Assembly (NCBI GenBank): GCA_900550025.1
Contig: URQP01000047.1
Coordinates: 1-18,593 of the forward strand
Reading direction: 5' to 3'
DNA length: 18,593 nucleotides
Source: an uncultured Porphyromonadaceae bacterium
GTDB lineage: Bacteria > Bacteroidota > Bacteroidia > Bacteroidales > Muribaculaceae
The translations under genes were made by a program, and so were the position numbers. Positions 1 through 13,297 of this stretch are shown piece after piece. Numbering within the stretch: position 1 is the first letter of the stretch; every line of letters starts with the position of its first letter. The notes below the pieces were generated by a model. The model saw only the letters and a list, made by a program, of their open reading frames with translations, was not told the origin of the DNA and did not search any database.

Positions 1-1
1 T

Positions 2-238
2 GCCGGTGCCGCTGCTGCTGAGGAGAAATCTTCTTTCGATGTAGTATTGAAGAGCGCAGGCGCTAGCAAGCTTGCTATCGTTAAGCTCGTTAAGGAGTTG
101 ACTGGTCTTGGCTTGAAAGAGGCTAAGGATATGGTTGACGGTGCTCCAAGTGTATTGAAAGAAGGCGTTGCCAAGGCAGATGCTGAAGGCTTGAAGAAGC
201 AACTTGAAGAAGCTGGAGCTGAAGTTGAACTTAAATAA
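2..238 (+). CDS. rplL: Ribosomal protein bL12 (L7/L12), C-terminal part, 5' truncated by window edge
   Basis: This is the C-terminal globular domain of the ribosomal stalk protein bL12, which recruits and activates translation GTPases on the 50S subunit. The reading frame is open from base 2 to the TAA at 236-238 and starts inside the Ala-rich hinge (AGAAAAEEK). The domain follows with the family signature [19 protein letters not shown], then [12 protein letters not shown], and ends in AEVELK, as the family usually does. The N-terminal dimerisation domain lies before the window. An internal TTG at 47 is not a real start, because the conserved domain begins upstream of it. The gene leads into rpoB after two hairpins, which is the classic rplL-rpoB-rpoC order. 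Confidence 0.95.
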   Translation, partial: AGAAAAEEKSSFDVVLKSAGASKLAIVKLVKELTGLGLKEAKDMVDGAPSVLKEGVAKADAEGLKKQLEEAGAEVELK

Positions 239-240
239 TA

Positions 241-259
241 TTGCCTGACTTTCAGGTAA
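241..259 (+). other. Small hairpin directly after the rplL stop
   Basis: The arms TTGCCTGA (241-248) and TCAGGTAA (252-259) pair over 8 bp with one G-U wobble and a 3-base loop. The hairpin begins 3 bases after the rplL stop codon. It is the first of two hairpins in the rplL-rpoB spacer and could be an RNA-processing or stability element. Function is inferred from position only. Confidence 0.5.
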
Positions 260-261
260 TT

Positions 262-301
262 AGGTTAAGAGTCTACTGGAAAGTCGATTCTTAACCTTTT
301 T
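262..301 (+). terminator. Terminator-like attenuator between rplL and rpoB
   Basis: Perfect 9-bp arms AGGTTAAGA (262-270) and TCTTAACCT (289-297) enclose an 18-base loop and run into a T tract at 297-301. It sits 41 bases before the rpoB start and no promoter is evident between them. A partial terminator that lowers rpoBC expression relative to the ribosomal protein genes is the likely role, as known for the equivalent E. coli spacer. The stem is AT-rich, so substantial readthrough is expected. Confidence 0.6.
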
Positions 302-342
302 GTGTTATTTTCAATTTCGGGTTCAATTAATAATAAAATTTC

Positions 343-3300
343 ATGTCAGTTTCAACAGTTAAACCACGCGTAAATTTCGCATCCGTAAAGAATCCGTTGC
401 CTTTCCCCGATTTCTTGGACGTGCAGTTGAAATCGTTCCAAGATTTCTTGCAGCTCGACACTCCTTTGGAGAAGCGCAAGAACGAGGGACTCTATAAGGT
501 ATTCGCGGAGAACTTTCCAATTGCCGACACAAGAAATAATTTTGTGCTCGAGTTCTTAGACTATTATATCGACCCGCCGAGATATTCGATTGAGGAATGT
601 CTGGAGCGTGGTCTGACTTACAGTGTCCCGCTTAAGGCAAAATTGAAGTTGTATTGTACTGATCCCGATCATGAGGATTTCGACACGGTTATCCAAGACG
701 TGTATCTTGGCCCGATTCCATATATGACGGAAAAAGGAACTTTCGTCATCAATGGGGCTGAGCGTGTCGTCGTGTCGCAGCTTCACCGTTCGCCGGGTGT
801 GTTCTTCGGACAGAGCACGCATGCCAACGGAACTAAACTTTATTCCGCGCGTATCATACCGTTCCGTGGCTCGTGGATAGAGTTTGCTACCGACATCAAC
901 AATGTGATGTACGCGTACATCGACCGTAAGAAGAAATTGCCTGTGACGACGCTTTTGCGCGCTATCGGTCTGGATAGCGACAAAGACATCATTGAAATAT
1001 TCGGTCTTGCTGAAGAAATTAAAGTTAATAAAACGAACCTGAAAAAGGCTGTCGGCAGAAAGCTGGCTGCCCGTGTGTTGAGAACGTGGGTTGAAGACTT
1101 CGTCGACGAGGATACCGGCGAGGTGGTTTCAATCGAGCGTAACGATGTGGTAATCGACCGTGAGACTGTCATTGAGGAAGAGCACATTCAGGAAATCCTC
1201 GATGCGGGCGTTTCTACTATCCTTTTACATAGGGAGGATGTCAACACGAGCGATTATGCCATCATTTTCAATACGTTGCAAAAAGATACAAGTAACTCTG
1301 AGAAAGAGGCTATCCATTACATCTACCGTCAGTTGCGCAACGCCGAGCCACCGGACGACGCCAGCGCGCGCGAGGTGATAACCAATCTTTTCTTTTCCGA
1401 GAAGAGATACGACCTTGGCGATGTAGGGCGTTACCGTATCAATAAGAAACTCTCGCTCGACGTGCCGGAAGACGTTAAAGTGCTGACGAAGGAAGACATT
1501 ATAGCCATCATCAAGTACTTGATTGAACTTATAAATTCGAAATCGGATGTAGATGATATCGACCACCTCAGCAACCGCCGCGTCCGCACCGTAGGCGAGC
1601 AGCTCTACAATCAGTTCGGCGTGGGGCTTGCGCGTATGGCGCGCACGATACGCGAGCGCATGAATGTGCGTGACAATGAGGTGTTCACTCCGATTGACCT
1701 TATCAATGCGAAAACCATTTCTTCCGTAATAAATACGTATTTCGGGACAAATGCGTTGTCGCAATTCATGGACCAGACGAATCCGCTGGCAGAAATCACC
1801 CATAAGCGCAGGATGTCGGCATTGGGCCCGGGCGGTCTGTCGCGTGACCGTGCCGGATTTGAGGTGCGCGACGTGCACTACACCCACTACGGACGCCTTT
1901 GTCCTATCGAGACTCCTGAAGGTCCGAACATCGGTTTGATTTCGTCGCTCTGTGTCTATGCAAAAATTAACAACCTCGGATTTATCGAGACTCCTTACCG
2001 GAAAGTAGAGAACGGAAAGGTTGACCTTGATAATTCCCATGTAGTATATATGACGGCAGAAGTGGAGGAAGGCCAGGTAATTGCACAAGGCAACGCTCCG
2101 CTTAACGACGACGGCACTTTCATCCGCAATAAGGTGAAGGCGCGTCTTGACGCCGATTTCCCTGTTGTCGCTCCTGACGAGGTTCAACTGATGGACGTGT
2201 CGCCGATGCAGATTGCTTCTATTGCGGCATCGTTGATTCCGTTCCTTGAGCATGATGATGCCAACCGTGCGCTGATGGGCTCGAACATGATGCGCCAGGC
2301 CGTTCCGTTGCTCCGCAGCGAGGCTCCTATCGTAGGAACCGGAATAGAGGGGCAGCTTGCGCGCGACTCCCGCACGCAGATTATGGCTGAAGGCGCAGGT
2401 GTCATCGAGTTTGTCGATGCAAGCGTAATCAGAATCCGCTACGACCGTACGGAAGACGAAGAATTTGTGGCATTCGAGGATTCCGTGAAGGAATATCACT
2501 TGCCTAAATTCCGCAAGACTAACCAAAGCACCACTATCGACTTGCGTCCTATCTGCAAGAAAGGACAGCGGGTGGAAAAAGGCGACATCCTTACAGAGGG
2601 CTATGCCACGGAGAACGGAGAACTGGCATTGGGACGCAACTTGAAAGTGGCGTTCATGCCTTGGAAAGGATACAACTATGAGGACGCCATTGTGCTTAAC
2701 GAGCGGATGGTGCGTGAGGACATCCTTACTTCCGTGCACGTGGACGAATATACTTTGGAAGTGCGCGAGACAAAGCGTGGTATGGAGGAATTGACTTTCG
2801 ACATCCCTAATGTCAGCGAGGACGCTACCAAGGATCTTGACGAAAGAGGTATAATCCGTGTCGGCGCGCATGTGGTACCGGGTGACATCCTTATCGGTAA
2901 GATTACGCCTAAAGGCGAGTCTGACCCTACTCCTGAGGAAAAATTGCTCCGCGCGATTTTCGGTGACAAGGCCGGTGATGTGAAAGACGCTTCGCTGAAG
3001 GCTTCGCCTTCGTTGAAGGGCGTGATAATCGGAACAAATCTGTTCTCCCGCGCTGTCAAGAAAAAAGGCAAGGCTGCCAACGCGATGCTTCCTAAACTCG
3101 ACGAGGAGTACGAGCAGAAACAGGCTGAGTTGAAATCTCGTTTGCTCGAGAAACTTGTGACTCTCACTCAGAACAAGATTTCTCAAGGTGTGAAGGATTT
3201 CCTCGGCACTGAAATAATCCCGAAGGGTGTGAAGTTCTCCATTTCGACTTTAAAGTCGATTGAAGAGTTCGATTCCATTAATCTCAGCAAGTGGACAGCC

Positions 3301-4152
3301 GATGCGCACAAGAATGACATGATACACGACACTATCGTGAACTACCTGCGCAAATCGAAGGAAATCGACGCTGAGCTGCGCCGTAAGAAGTTCGACATTT
3401 CAATCGGCGACGAGCTTCCTTCCGGAATCATGCAGATGGCGAAAGTGTATGTAGCCAAGAAGCGTAAGATTGGTGTCGGTGATAAGATGGCCGGTCGCCA
3501 CGGTAACAAGGGTATTGTGTCGCGCGTGGTGCGTCAGGAAGATATGCCTTTCCTTGCCGACGGTACTCCGGTAGATATTGTCCTCAACCCGCTTGGTGTG
3601 CCTTCCCGTATGAACCTTGGACAGATATTCGAGACTGTGCTCGGCTGGGCAGGACGCGAGTTGGGCGAGAAGTTTGCCACTCCGATTTTCGACGGCGCGA
3701 GCCTCGACGACCTCAACAATTGGACAGACAAGGCCGGATTGCCGCGCTATGGCAAGACTTATCTGTACGACGGCGGCACGGGCGAGCGTTTCGACCAGCC
3801 GGCTACTGTGGGCGTGATTTATATGCTGAAACTTGGCCACATGGTTGAAGACAAGATGCATGCGCGTAGCATCGGCCCGTATTCTCTGATTACCCAGCAG
3901 CCTCTCGGCGGTAAGGCGCAGTTCGGAGGACAGCGTTTCGGAGAGATGGAGGTTTGGGCGCTTGAGGCCTTCGGAGCGTCGCATGTGCTTCAAGAGATAT
4001 TGACGGTCAAGAGTGACGATGTAGTAGGGCGTAGCAAGACTTACGAGGCTATCGTGAAAGGCGAGCCTATGCCTACTCCGGGTATTCCTGAGTCGCTTAA
4101 CGTGCTTCTGCACGAGTTGCGCGGTCTTGGGCTTAGCATTAACTTAGAATAA
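343..4152 (+). CDS. rpoB: DNA-directed RNA polymerase subunit beta
   Basis: The beta subunit of RNA polymerase, 1269 residues, the usual Bacteroidales length. The rifampicin pocket is intact: SQFMDQTNP begins at residue 473, with D477, H487 and S492 matching E. coli D516, H526 and S531, so no classical resistance change is present. The block [16 protein letters not shown] and the signature [14 protein letters not shown] follow. The catalytic-region motif [12 protein letters not shown] has Lys1048 and Lys1056 (E. coli K1065 and K1073). The C-terminal segment that contacts beta' ([20 protein letters not shown]) is complete. The ATG at 343 follows an A/T-rich stretch without a Shine-Dalgarno sequence, as is usual in this phylum. 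rpoC follows after 67 bases. Long open frames on the opposite strand are composition shadows. Confidence 0.98.
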   Translation: MSVSTVKPRVNFASVKNPLPFPDFLDVQLKSFQDFLQLDTPLEKRKNEGLYKVFAENFPIADTRNNFVLEFLDYYIDPPRYSIEECLERGLTYSVPLKAKLKLYCTDPDHEDFDTVIQDVYLGPIPYMTEKGTFVINGAERVVVSQLHRSPGVFFGQSTHANGTKLYSARIIPFRGSWIEFATDINNVMYAYIDRKKKLPVTTLLRAIGLDSDKDIIEIFGLAEEIKVNKTNLKKAVGRKLAARVLRTWVEDFVDEDTGEVVSIERNDVVIDRETVIEEEHIQEILDAGVSTILLHREDVNTSDYAIIFNTLQKDTSNSEKEAIHYIYRQLRNAEPPDDASAREVITNLFFSEKRYDLGDVGRYRINKKLSLDVPEDVKVLTKEDIIAIIKYLIELINSKSDVDDIDHLSNRRVRTVGEQLYNQFGVGLARMARTIRERMNVRDNEVFTPIDLINAKTISSVINTYFGTNALSQFMDQTNPLAEITHKRRMSALGPGGLSRDRAGFEVRDVHYTHYGRLCPIETPEGPNIGLISSLCVYAKINNLGFIETPYRKVENGKVDLDNSHVVYMTAEVEEGQVIAQGNAPLNDDGTFIRNKVKARLDADFPVVAPDEVQLMDVSPMQIASIAASLIPFLEHDDANRALMGSNMMRQAVPLLRSEAPIVGTGIEGQLARDSRTQIMAEGAGVIEFVDASVIRIRYDRTEDEEFVAFEDSVKEYHLPKFRKTNQSTTIDLRPICKKGQRVEKGDILTEGYATENGELALGRNLKVAFMPWKGYNYEDAIVLNERMVREDILTSVHVDEYTLEVRETKRGMEELTFDIPNVSEDATKDLDERGIIRVGAHVVPGDILIGKITPKGESDPTPEEKLLRAIFGDKAGDVKDASLKASPSLKGVIIGTNLFSRAVKKKGKAANAMLPKLDEEYEQKQAELKSRLLEKLVTLTQNKISQGVKDFLGTEIIPKGVKFSISTLKSIEEFDSINLSKWTADAHKNDMIHDTIVNYLRKSKEIDAELRRKKFDISIGDELPSGIMQMAKVYVAKKRKIGVGDKMAGRHGNKGIVSRVVRQEDMPFLADGTPVDIVLNPLGVPSRMNLGQIFETVLGWAGRELGEKFATPIFDGASLDDLNNWTDKAGLPRYGKTYLYDGGTGERFDQPATVGVIYMLKLGHMVEDKMHARSIGPYSLITQQPLGGKAQFGGQRFGEMEVWALEAFGASHVLQEILTVKSDDVVGRSKTYEAIVKGEPMPTPGIPESLNVLLHELRGLGLSINLE

Positions 4153-4160
4153 TATTTTGG

Positions 4161-4187
4161 TGTCCCGCCGTGGAAGGCGGCGGGGCA
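4161..4187 (+). other. GC-rich hairpin in the rpoB-rpoC spacer
   Basis: TGTCCCGCCG (4161-4170) pairs with CGGCGGGGCA (4178-4187) over 10 bp with one G-U wobble and a 7-base loop. Only three T residues follow, so a strong terminator is unlikely. It is better explained as a processing, stability or pausing element within one rpoBC transcript. Confidence 0.55.
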
Positions 4188-4210
4188 TTTAACTCTTTAT
4201 AAAGCAATAA

Positions 4211-8549
<4,339 letters not shown>

Positions 8550-8574
8550 TAAAGCTAAGTTTTCATAGAATGTG

Positions 8575-8608
8575 GCAATGGCGGGCATCAGTCCGCCATT
8601 GCTGTTTT
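8575..8608 (+). terminator. Rho-independent terminator of the rplL-rpoB-rpoC transcript
   Basis: Perfect 10-bp arms GCAATGGCGG (8575-8584) and CCGCCATTGC (8593-8602), with an 8-base loop, are followed by TGTTTT. The hairpin starts 25 bases after the rpoC stop and precedes an independent promoter for the next gene. Confidence 0.85.
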
Positions 8609-8664
8609 ATACCTCTGCGCTGCATGTTCCCTAACCCTATAACCTTATAACCAGTTTCGGAGGA

Positions 8665-8696
8665 TTTGCGGGTGTGGCGGCGGTGTTGTAATTTTG
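8665..8696 (+). promoter_or_regulatory. Bacteroides-type promoter for the sugar transporter
   Basis: A -33 box TTTG (8665-8668) is followed after 20 bases by a -7 box TAATTTTG (8689-8696), both perfect matches to the Bacteroidota consensus (TTTG, TAnnTTTG). Transcription should begin near 8701-8703, leaving a leader of about 13-15 bases before the ATG at 8716. Confidence 0.8.
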
Positions 8697-8715
8697 CGTA
8701 GTAAATTCGTTTGTA

Positions 8716-9927
8716 ATGGAATCTAAGAAAGCTCCGTTGGTCAGCCGGCAGTATGTGGTGCCGTTCGTGCTGATTATTTCATTGTTTTTCCTGTGGGGAT
8801 TCGCCCACGCTATATTGGATGTGCTGAACAAGCATTTTCAGGATGCCTTGGTGATGTCGAAGACGCATTCCGCGCTGGTTCAGGTGATGCTCTATTCCGG
8901 TTATTTCGTGATGGCGATACCGGCAGGGTTCTATCTCGACCGTTTCGGCTACCGCCGCGGCGTGATTCTCGGATTGATACTCTATGGCATAGGGGCTTTG
9001 CTGTTCATACCGGGCGAATGGCTGATGTCGTTCGAGTTCTTTTTGTTTTCGCTTTTCGTGATTGGTTGCGGCCTGACTTTCCTTGAGACTGCGGCTAATC
9101 CGTATGTGACGGAGCTTGGCGACAAGTCGACGGCGGCGAGCCGTCTGAATTTTGCGCAGTCGTTCAACGGAATGGGCTGCATCTGTGCCCCGGTTGTAGG
9201 CGGTATGTTTGTGTTCGGCGAGAATGCGAGCGTGGCGATGCCGTATATGTATACCGGAATCATCGTGCTTGCCGTGGCTCTGGTTTTTTCGAGGGTGAAG
9301 TTGCCGGAGATTTCGGACGGAGAAACGGCCGGTGGCGGCAGCAGGGAGCAAATCAGTTCGCTTGCCAAGTATTTCCCTTTTGTGTTCGGCGTTGTAGCGT
9401 TGTTTTTCTATGAGATTTCGGAAATATCCATCAACAGCTTTTTCATCAACTACGTGGTCGATGACGGTTGGTTCTCCAAGACGATGGCCGCTACGATTCT
9501 CTCTTTCGGCGGATTAGGGCTGTTTATGTGCGGCCGCTTCATCGGGTCGTGGGTAATGAGCCGCATACGCGCGGAATTGGTGCTGCTCGTCTGTGCTACG
9601 GTGACGGTGCTTACTACCGGTCTGATAGTGCTCGATTTGGGCATTGTCTCGCTGTGCGCCTTGTTTGTGGGCTATTTATTCGAGTCGATAATGTTTCCTA
9701 CGATTTTCGCCATTTCGCTGCGCGGGGTGGGGTCTAAGACAAAACGTGCATCGTCATTCCTGATGATGACCCCGATTGGCGGTGCCGTCGGGCCGATGCT
9801 GATGGGTGCCGTGGCCGATATGTCGACAATGTCGCTTTCGTTCATCGTTCCCTTTGCCGGTTTTGTGGTAGTGTTCTTGTTCGCCCTCTATACGGTCAAC
9901 CGTGCCGGGCGGCAGCTTAGTGAGTAG
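8716..9927 (+). CDS. MFS sugar:H+ symporter of the FucP family
   Basis: A 403-residue major facilitator of the fucose/galactose/glucose:H+ symporter (FHS) family, placed in the inner membrane with about 12 hydrophobic segments. Family motifs are clear: FLWGFAHAILDVLNKHF near residue 25, GLTFLETAANPYVTELG at 120-135, and RLNFAQSFNGMG at 143-154. Asp35 and Glu124 correspond to the proton- and sugar-coupling acidic residues D46 and E135 of E. coli FucP. Which sugar it carries (fucose, glucose or galactose) cannot be read from the sequence, and no sugar catabolism gene is adjacent. It has its own promoter. Its 3' end overlaps the convergent peptidase gene by 11 bp (9917-9927). Confidence 0.9.
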   Translation: MESKKAPLVSRQYVVPFVLIISLFFLWGFAHAILDVLNKHFQDALVMSKTHSALVQVMLYSGYFVMAIPAGFYLDRFGYRRGVILGLILYGIGALLFIPGEWLMSFEFFLFSLFVIGCGLTFLETAANPYVTELGDKSTAASRLNFAQSFNGMGCICAPVVGGMFVFGENASVAMPYMYTGIIVLAVALVFSRVKLPEISDGETAGGGSREQISSLAKYFPFVFGVVALFFYEISEISINSFFINYVVDDGWFSKTMAATILSFGGLGLFMCGRFIGSWVMSRIRAELVLLVCATVTVLTTGLIVLDLGIVSLCALFVGYLFESIMFPTIFAISLRGVGSKTKRASSFLMMTPIGGAVGPMLMGAVADMSTMSLSFIVPFAGFVVVFLFALYTVNRAGRQLSE

Positions 9928-11071
9928 CTGCGTACCACGAAGTACCGCTTATGTTGCCGGAGGCCATGCTGTTCTCCGACGGGTCGGAAATAGTGAGTCC
10001 GGAGAATGTCTCCACTTCTATTTTCCTGTCCTGAAGTGCGGTATAGATTGTAGGTGTGCAGGCTTTGGCGATTACCGTGCGCTGTATCTGTTCTTTGAAC
10101 TCTTGCAGCAGTGCCGGGCTTCCGGACAGGTTGGCGACGTAGCTTTCCATATCGAAGAATATCGTAGGCGAATAGCCGTCTAATTTCTGTAGTGACGGCA
10201 ATTTCGAGGAGTCGAACGTGTATTCTGCATTGATTTTTTTCATCACGGAAGCAAGTGCGTCCATCTGGCTGCAGTCGGTGACTGCTATCGAGCCGCATGG
10301 CATGCGGTAGGTGGAATAAAAATCGTAGAAGCCGTCGCATACGGCAGCATAGTCGGGTTCTCCAAGCAAATATTGCCCGATTATTCCGTAAGGCATTCCA
10401 TATACCATTATTTCGCTTGTGGATGCAATGAGGTGTCCGGTGACGTTGCGCAATTCGTATGCCACTTCCACGTTCGACATATAGCAGTCATCGAACAGTA
10501 TGTATTCCATCTCGATTCCTGCGTTCTCTATTCCCTCTCGCAAAGAGGAGATTTCGGTCTGGTATTCTGCGGACAGTCCGCCGAAAAAGCGGGTACGCTC
10601 GCCGTTGCCGTTCCAATGGTATTCCGCTCGTTTGCGGGCCATGCCGCGGGTTTCTTGCACAGGAAGCCATCCCGTGCCGTGGCATCCTATAATCATGGAA
10701 TATTTGCTTGCAGGGGCTATGCCGGTTATTTCATTGAGCAAAGATGTGATGTTGCCGGCTTCGGTCATCGAAACGTTCTCGTATGTGCGCAGCACAGTTT
10801 CGTTGCAATTGGCATCTATCTCGAACAGGCGCGCGCTGTAAGGACTGTCGGCGAAAAAGACTATCACCCTTTGGCCGTCGAGTCCTTTGCCGGTTATGGC
10901 ATCTTCCATATCGTCGATGTTCTGGCTGAAATACGGCGCGAGGTCATCCGACCAAGGAAAATACATGATTAAAGTGCGTTCCACCGGCTCTGCTGGCTCG
11001 TCGCACGAGGTGCATGATGCAAGAGCTATTGCCGTTGTCAGGATAGTCAGGAAAAATCGTATTTTGCTCAT
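9917..11071 (-). CDS. Clostripain-family (C11) cysteine peptidase, lipoprotein
   Basis: A 384-residue secreted cysteine peptidase of family C11, related to clostripain and the Bacteroides fragilis enzyme fragipain, which cleave after Arg or Lys. ATG 11071 is chosen because it gives a lipoprotein signal: MSKIRFF, a hydrophobic stretch, then the lipobox LASC with Cys20 as the lipidated residue. The open frame extends 34 codons upstream, but that part is polar and spans the promoter. The catalytic pair is visible as His131 (IIGCHGTGW) and Cys196 (ILFDDCYMSNVEVAYEL). The basic run R146-K147-R148 between them is a plausible self-processing site, since C11 enzymes are cleaved in that interval; this is inference. 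It is divergent from the exported DUF362 gene. Substrate unknown; protein processing or peptide foraging at the cell envelope is likely. Confidence 0.9.
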   Translation of the reverse strand: MSKIRFFLTILTTAIALASCTSCDEPAEPVERTLIMYFPWSDDLAPYFSQNIDDMEDAITGKGLDGQRVIVFFADSPYSARLFEIDANCNETVLRTYENVSMTEAGNITSLLNEITGIAPASKYSMIIGCHGTGWLPVQETRGMARKRAEYHWNGNGERTRFFGGLSAEYQTEISSLREGIENAGIEMEYILFDDCYMSNVEVAYELRNVTGHLIASTSEIMVYGMPYGIIGQYLLGEPDYAAVCDGFYDFYSTYRMPCGSIAVTDCSQMDALASVMKKINAEYTFDSSKLPSLQKLDGYSPTIFFDMESYVANLSGSPALLQEFKEQIQRTVIAKACTPTIYTALQDRKIEVETFSGLTISDPSENSMASGNISGTSWYAATH

Positions 11072-11076
11072 ATCCG

Positions 11077-11107
11077 CAAAAGTACTGACTTTGCTTAAAA
11101 TGGCAAA
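11077..11107 (-). promoter_or_regulatory. Bacteroides-type promoter of the C11 peptidase, predicting a leaderless mRNA
   Basis: On the minus strand, TTTG (11104-11107) is followed after 19 bases by TACTTTTG (11077-11084). Only five bases separate the -7 box from the ATG at 11071, so transcription should start at or within a base or two of the start codon. Confidence 0.75.
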
Positions 11108-11178
11108 ACAGGTGGCGTTAAATGTGGCTGTATCTGTAAATATGGGCATAGTTTCTGTAATCTGTTTACACAAGAATA

Positions 11179-11199
11179 TGTGATAATGTGATAAATTTG
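11179..11199 (+). promoter_or_regulatory. -7 box of the DUF362 gene with an overlapping 8-bp tandem repeat
   Basis: The -7 box TAAATTTG lies at 11192-11199, 25 bases before the ATG at 11225. No clean TTTG is found at the usual distance; the nearest, TTTA at 11165-11168, is 23 bases off. The 8-mer TGTGATAA occurs twice in tandem (11179-11186 and 11187-11194) and runs into the -7 box, so a bound regulator there would block polymerase. Confidence 0.55.
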
Positions 11200-11224
11200 C
11201 TACCGGAAAATAAAATCTAAGGAT

Positions 11225-12316
11225 ATGGATGTGAAGAAAGTTTTAGCTGTGGCATTGGCTGTATGCTTATGCGCGGTAAATATTTACGGACAATCAAAAC
11301 AGGAGAATATGGCAGTATCAAATCCTATGCCGGGCAAGGACGGCAACAAGTATGTCCCCTATGGGGAACGTACCGGCAATGAATCAATCGTTTATTTCAC
11401 GCGTAATCTTAGTGCCGGGGGGCTTATCAATGCCTATGAGCAAGTGTGCGCCAATATCGAGGGGCGAACAGGGGTGAAATTGCACACCGGAGAGCAGCAC
11501 GGGCCTAACATTATCCCGCACGATTGGGTGAAGTCTTTGCTGGAGAAGGATTTGCCTGAAGCGAGCATTGTTGAGACAAACACGTATTACGTAGGCGACC
11601 GTTACACTACGGAGCAGCACCGCGAGACTTTGAAAGTGAACGGCTGGACATTCTGCCCGGTCGACATAATGGACGAGGAGGACACGATAACGCTTCCTGT
11701 GAAAGGCGGCAAATGGTTCGGCAAGATGGCGGTAGGCAGCCATTTGACGAATTACAACTCGCTTGTGGTGCTTACCCATTTCAAGGGGCATACGCAAGGC
11801 GGTTTCGGAGGCAGCAACAAGAATATCGGAATCGGATGCGCCGACGGACGCATAGGCAAGGCGTGGATACACACCACTCCGGGGCAGGACAACCAATGGG
11901 ACATAGCCGAGGAGGAATTCATGGAGCGTATGACGGAGTCGACGAAGGCCGTCGCCGATTATTTCGGCAAGCATATCACGTATGTGAATGTGATGCGCAA
12001 TATGTCGGTCTCCTGCGATTGCGAGGGCGTGAATGCCGAGCCTGTCGTCACTCCTAACGTGGGCATCCTTTCTTCTACCGACATCCTTGCGCTCGATCAG
12101 GCGTGCATCGATTTGGTATATGCTATGACCGAGGCGGAGCATCACGACCTTGTGGAGCGGATAGAGAGCCGTCACGGATTGCGCCAGTTGTCGTATATGA
12201 AGGAGCTTGGCATGGGGAATGACCGCTATGTGCTCATCGACTTGGACAACGGCGGCAAGCGTATCACTCCGGCCGAGGCTGTTAAAGGACTGAAACCTTT
12301 TGTGCAGGAGCAATAA
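11225..12316 (+). CDS. Exported DUF362-domain protein
   Basis: A 363-residue protein that begins with a signal peptide: MDVKKVLAVALAVCLCAVNIYGQ, Lys then a hydrophobic run and a probable cut after the Gly or Gln, so it is periplasmic. The rest matches the DUF362 family. The hallmark C-terminal part is present: VSCDCEG near residue 260, then PVVTPNVGILSSTDILALDQACIDLV. An interior segment HFKGHTQGGFGGSNKNIGIG also fits the family. DUF362 proteins are often linked to iron-sulfur proteins, but no ferredoxin-type CxxCxxCxxxC cluster is present here, only the CDC pair. The reaction is unknown. The DUF3737 gene follows after 18 bases and is probably partly co-transcribed. Confidence 0.8.
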   Translation: MDVKKVLAVALAVCLCAVNIYGQSKQENMAVSNPMPGKDGNKYVPYGERTGNESIVYFTRNLSAGGLINAYEQVCANIEGRTGVKLHTGEQHGPNIIPHDWVKSLLEKDLPEASIVETNTYYVGDRYTTEQHRETLKVNGWTFCPVDIMDEEDTITLPVKGGKWFGKMAVGSHLTNYNSLVVLTHFKGHTQGGFGGSNKNIGIGCADGRIGKAWIHTTPGQDNQWDIAEEEFMERMTESTKAVADYFGKHITYVNVMRNMSVSCDCEGVNAEPVVTPNVGILSSTDILALDQACIDLVYAMTEAEHHDLVERIESRHGLRQLSYMKELGMGNDRYVLIDLDNGGKRITPAEAVKGLKPFVQEQ

Positions 12317-12330
12317 TAATATTAATTTTG
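12299..12330 (+). promoter_or_regulatory. Candidate internal promoter for the DUF3737 gene
   Basis: TTTG (12299-12302), inside the last codons of the DUF362 gene, is followed after 20 bases by TAATTTTG (12323-12330). Both boxes match the consensus. The -7 box ends four bases before the ATG at 12335, so a transcript from it would be leaderless or nearly so. Confidence 0.55.
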
Positions 12331-12334
12331 TATT

Positions 12335-13186
12335 ATGGAACTGATTAAAGATAAGGAATTCGGTGGAGAGCGTCCGCTGTTCGCCACGCACGATTTGCAT
12401 TTGGATAACGTCACGATACGTGAAGGAGAGTCTGCGATAAAGGAATGTAGCAACATTATAGCCACCAATTGCCGTTTCGAGGGTAATTATCCTTTCTGGC
12501 ATGTGCACGGCTTTACGATTAAGGACTGCTATTTTGCTGTTGGAGGCCGTTCGGCTTTGTGGTATTCCGACCATTTGAAAATGACGGATACCGTAATCGA
12601 CGCGCCGAAGATGTTCCGGGAGATGAACGACATCGACATCGAGAATGTAGTAATGAACGATGCCGACGAGGTGTTCTGGCGTTGCAACGGCATTAGGGTT
12701 AAGAACCTGAAGCTGCACGGCGGCACGTATCCGTTCATGTTCAGCAACGATATTTATGTGGACGGATTGGAAAGCGACAGCAAATACGTGTTCCAATACG
12801 TGAAGAATGTGGAAATCCATAATGCCAAAATCACCACTAAGGACGCGTTCTGGGAAGTGGAGAATGTCACCATCTACGATTCCGAGCTGAACGGGGAATA
12901 TATCGGGTGGCATTCGCGCAATTTGCGTTTGGTGAATTGCCATATATCGGGCGAGCAACCGCTTTGCTATGCGCATGATTTGGTGCTGGAGAACTGCACG
13001 TTCGATCCTGCCTGCGACCGTGCTTTCGAATACTCTACGCTGAAAGCCGACATCCGCGGGGCAATCACTAATATCAAGAATCCTATGTCGGGGCATATAA
13101 TAGCCGATTCCATTGGCTCGGTGACGATTGACGGAAACATAAAGGCTCCGGCGGATTGCGTGGTTGAAGAACGTGGAAAAAGATAA
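12335..13186 (+). CDS. DUF3737 family protein (predicted beta-helix)
   Basis: A 283-residue protein with the start typical of DUF3737 (MELIKDKEFGGERPLFATHD). No signal peptide is seen, so it is probably cytoplasmic. The body is built of short repeats of about 18-22 residues with regularly spaced N-x-x-I/V, Cys and aromatic positions: DNVTIREG, SNIIATNCRFEG, NDIDIENVVM, NGIRVKNLKLHG, NDIYVDGLES, KNVEIHNAKI, VENVTIYDSEL, RNLRLVNCHI and HDLVLENCTF. This is the pattern of a right-handed parallel beta-helix. Members are sometimes labelled as virulence-associated proteins without firm evidence. It lies 18 bases behind the DUF362 gene and also has its own candidate promoter. Function unknown. Confidence 0.85.
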   Translation: MELIKDKEFGGERPLFATHDLHLDNVTIREGESAIKECSNIIATNCRFEGNYPFWHVHGFTIKDCYFAVGGRSALWYSDHLKMTDTVIDAPKMFREMNDIDIENVVMNDADEVFWRCNGIRVKNLKLHGGTYPFMFSNDIYVDGLESDSKYVFQYVKNVEIHNAKITTKDAFWEVENVTIYDSELNGEYIGWHSRNLRLVNCHISGEQPLCYAHDLVLENCTFDPACDRAFEYSTLKADIRGAITNIKNPMSGHIIADSIGSVTIDGNIKAPADCVVEERGKR

Positions 13187-13234
13187 ATTTCTCGTGTTAT
13201 CCGATTTTATTGCAAGTAATTGCGAAAAAAATAA

Positions 13235-13242
13235 TAACTTTG
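13235..13242 (+). promoter_or_regulatory. -7 box of efp
   Basis: TAACTTTG matches TAnnTTTG. The best -33 candidate is ATTG at 13209-13212, 22 bases upstream, a weak match. The start codon of efp is 55 bases downstream, leaving a leader of about 50 bases with no strong structure. No terminator is visible between the DUF3737 gene and this promoter, so readthrough is possible. Confidence 0.6.
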
Positions 13243-13297
13243 CAGCCGTCAATCCGACGTATGATTATTAATTAAATTTATAAGATACATAGTTTGT

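Noticed and set aside
1738..1824. Rifampicin resistance change in rpoB
   Set aside because: All main pocket residues, including D477, H487 and S492, match the sensitive type.
1225..3186. A 653-codon open frame antisense to rpoB
   Set aside because: It shows no recognisable domain, and its sequence is the mirror of conserved rpoB codons. Strong codon bias commonly leaves antisense frames open.
11071..11173. A 34-codon N-terminal extension of the C11 peptidase
   Set aside because: The extension spans the consensus promoter and places the lipoprotein signal in the interior. ATG 11071 gives a standard lipobox.
11384..13252. A 622-codon open frame antisense to the DUF362 and DUF3737 genes
   Set aside because: The + strand genes have clear family motifs, a signal peptide and promoters; the antisense product has none.
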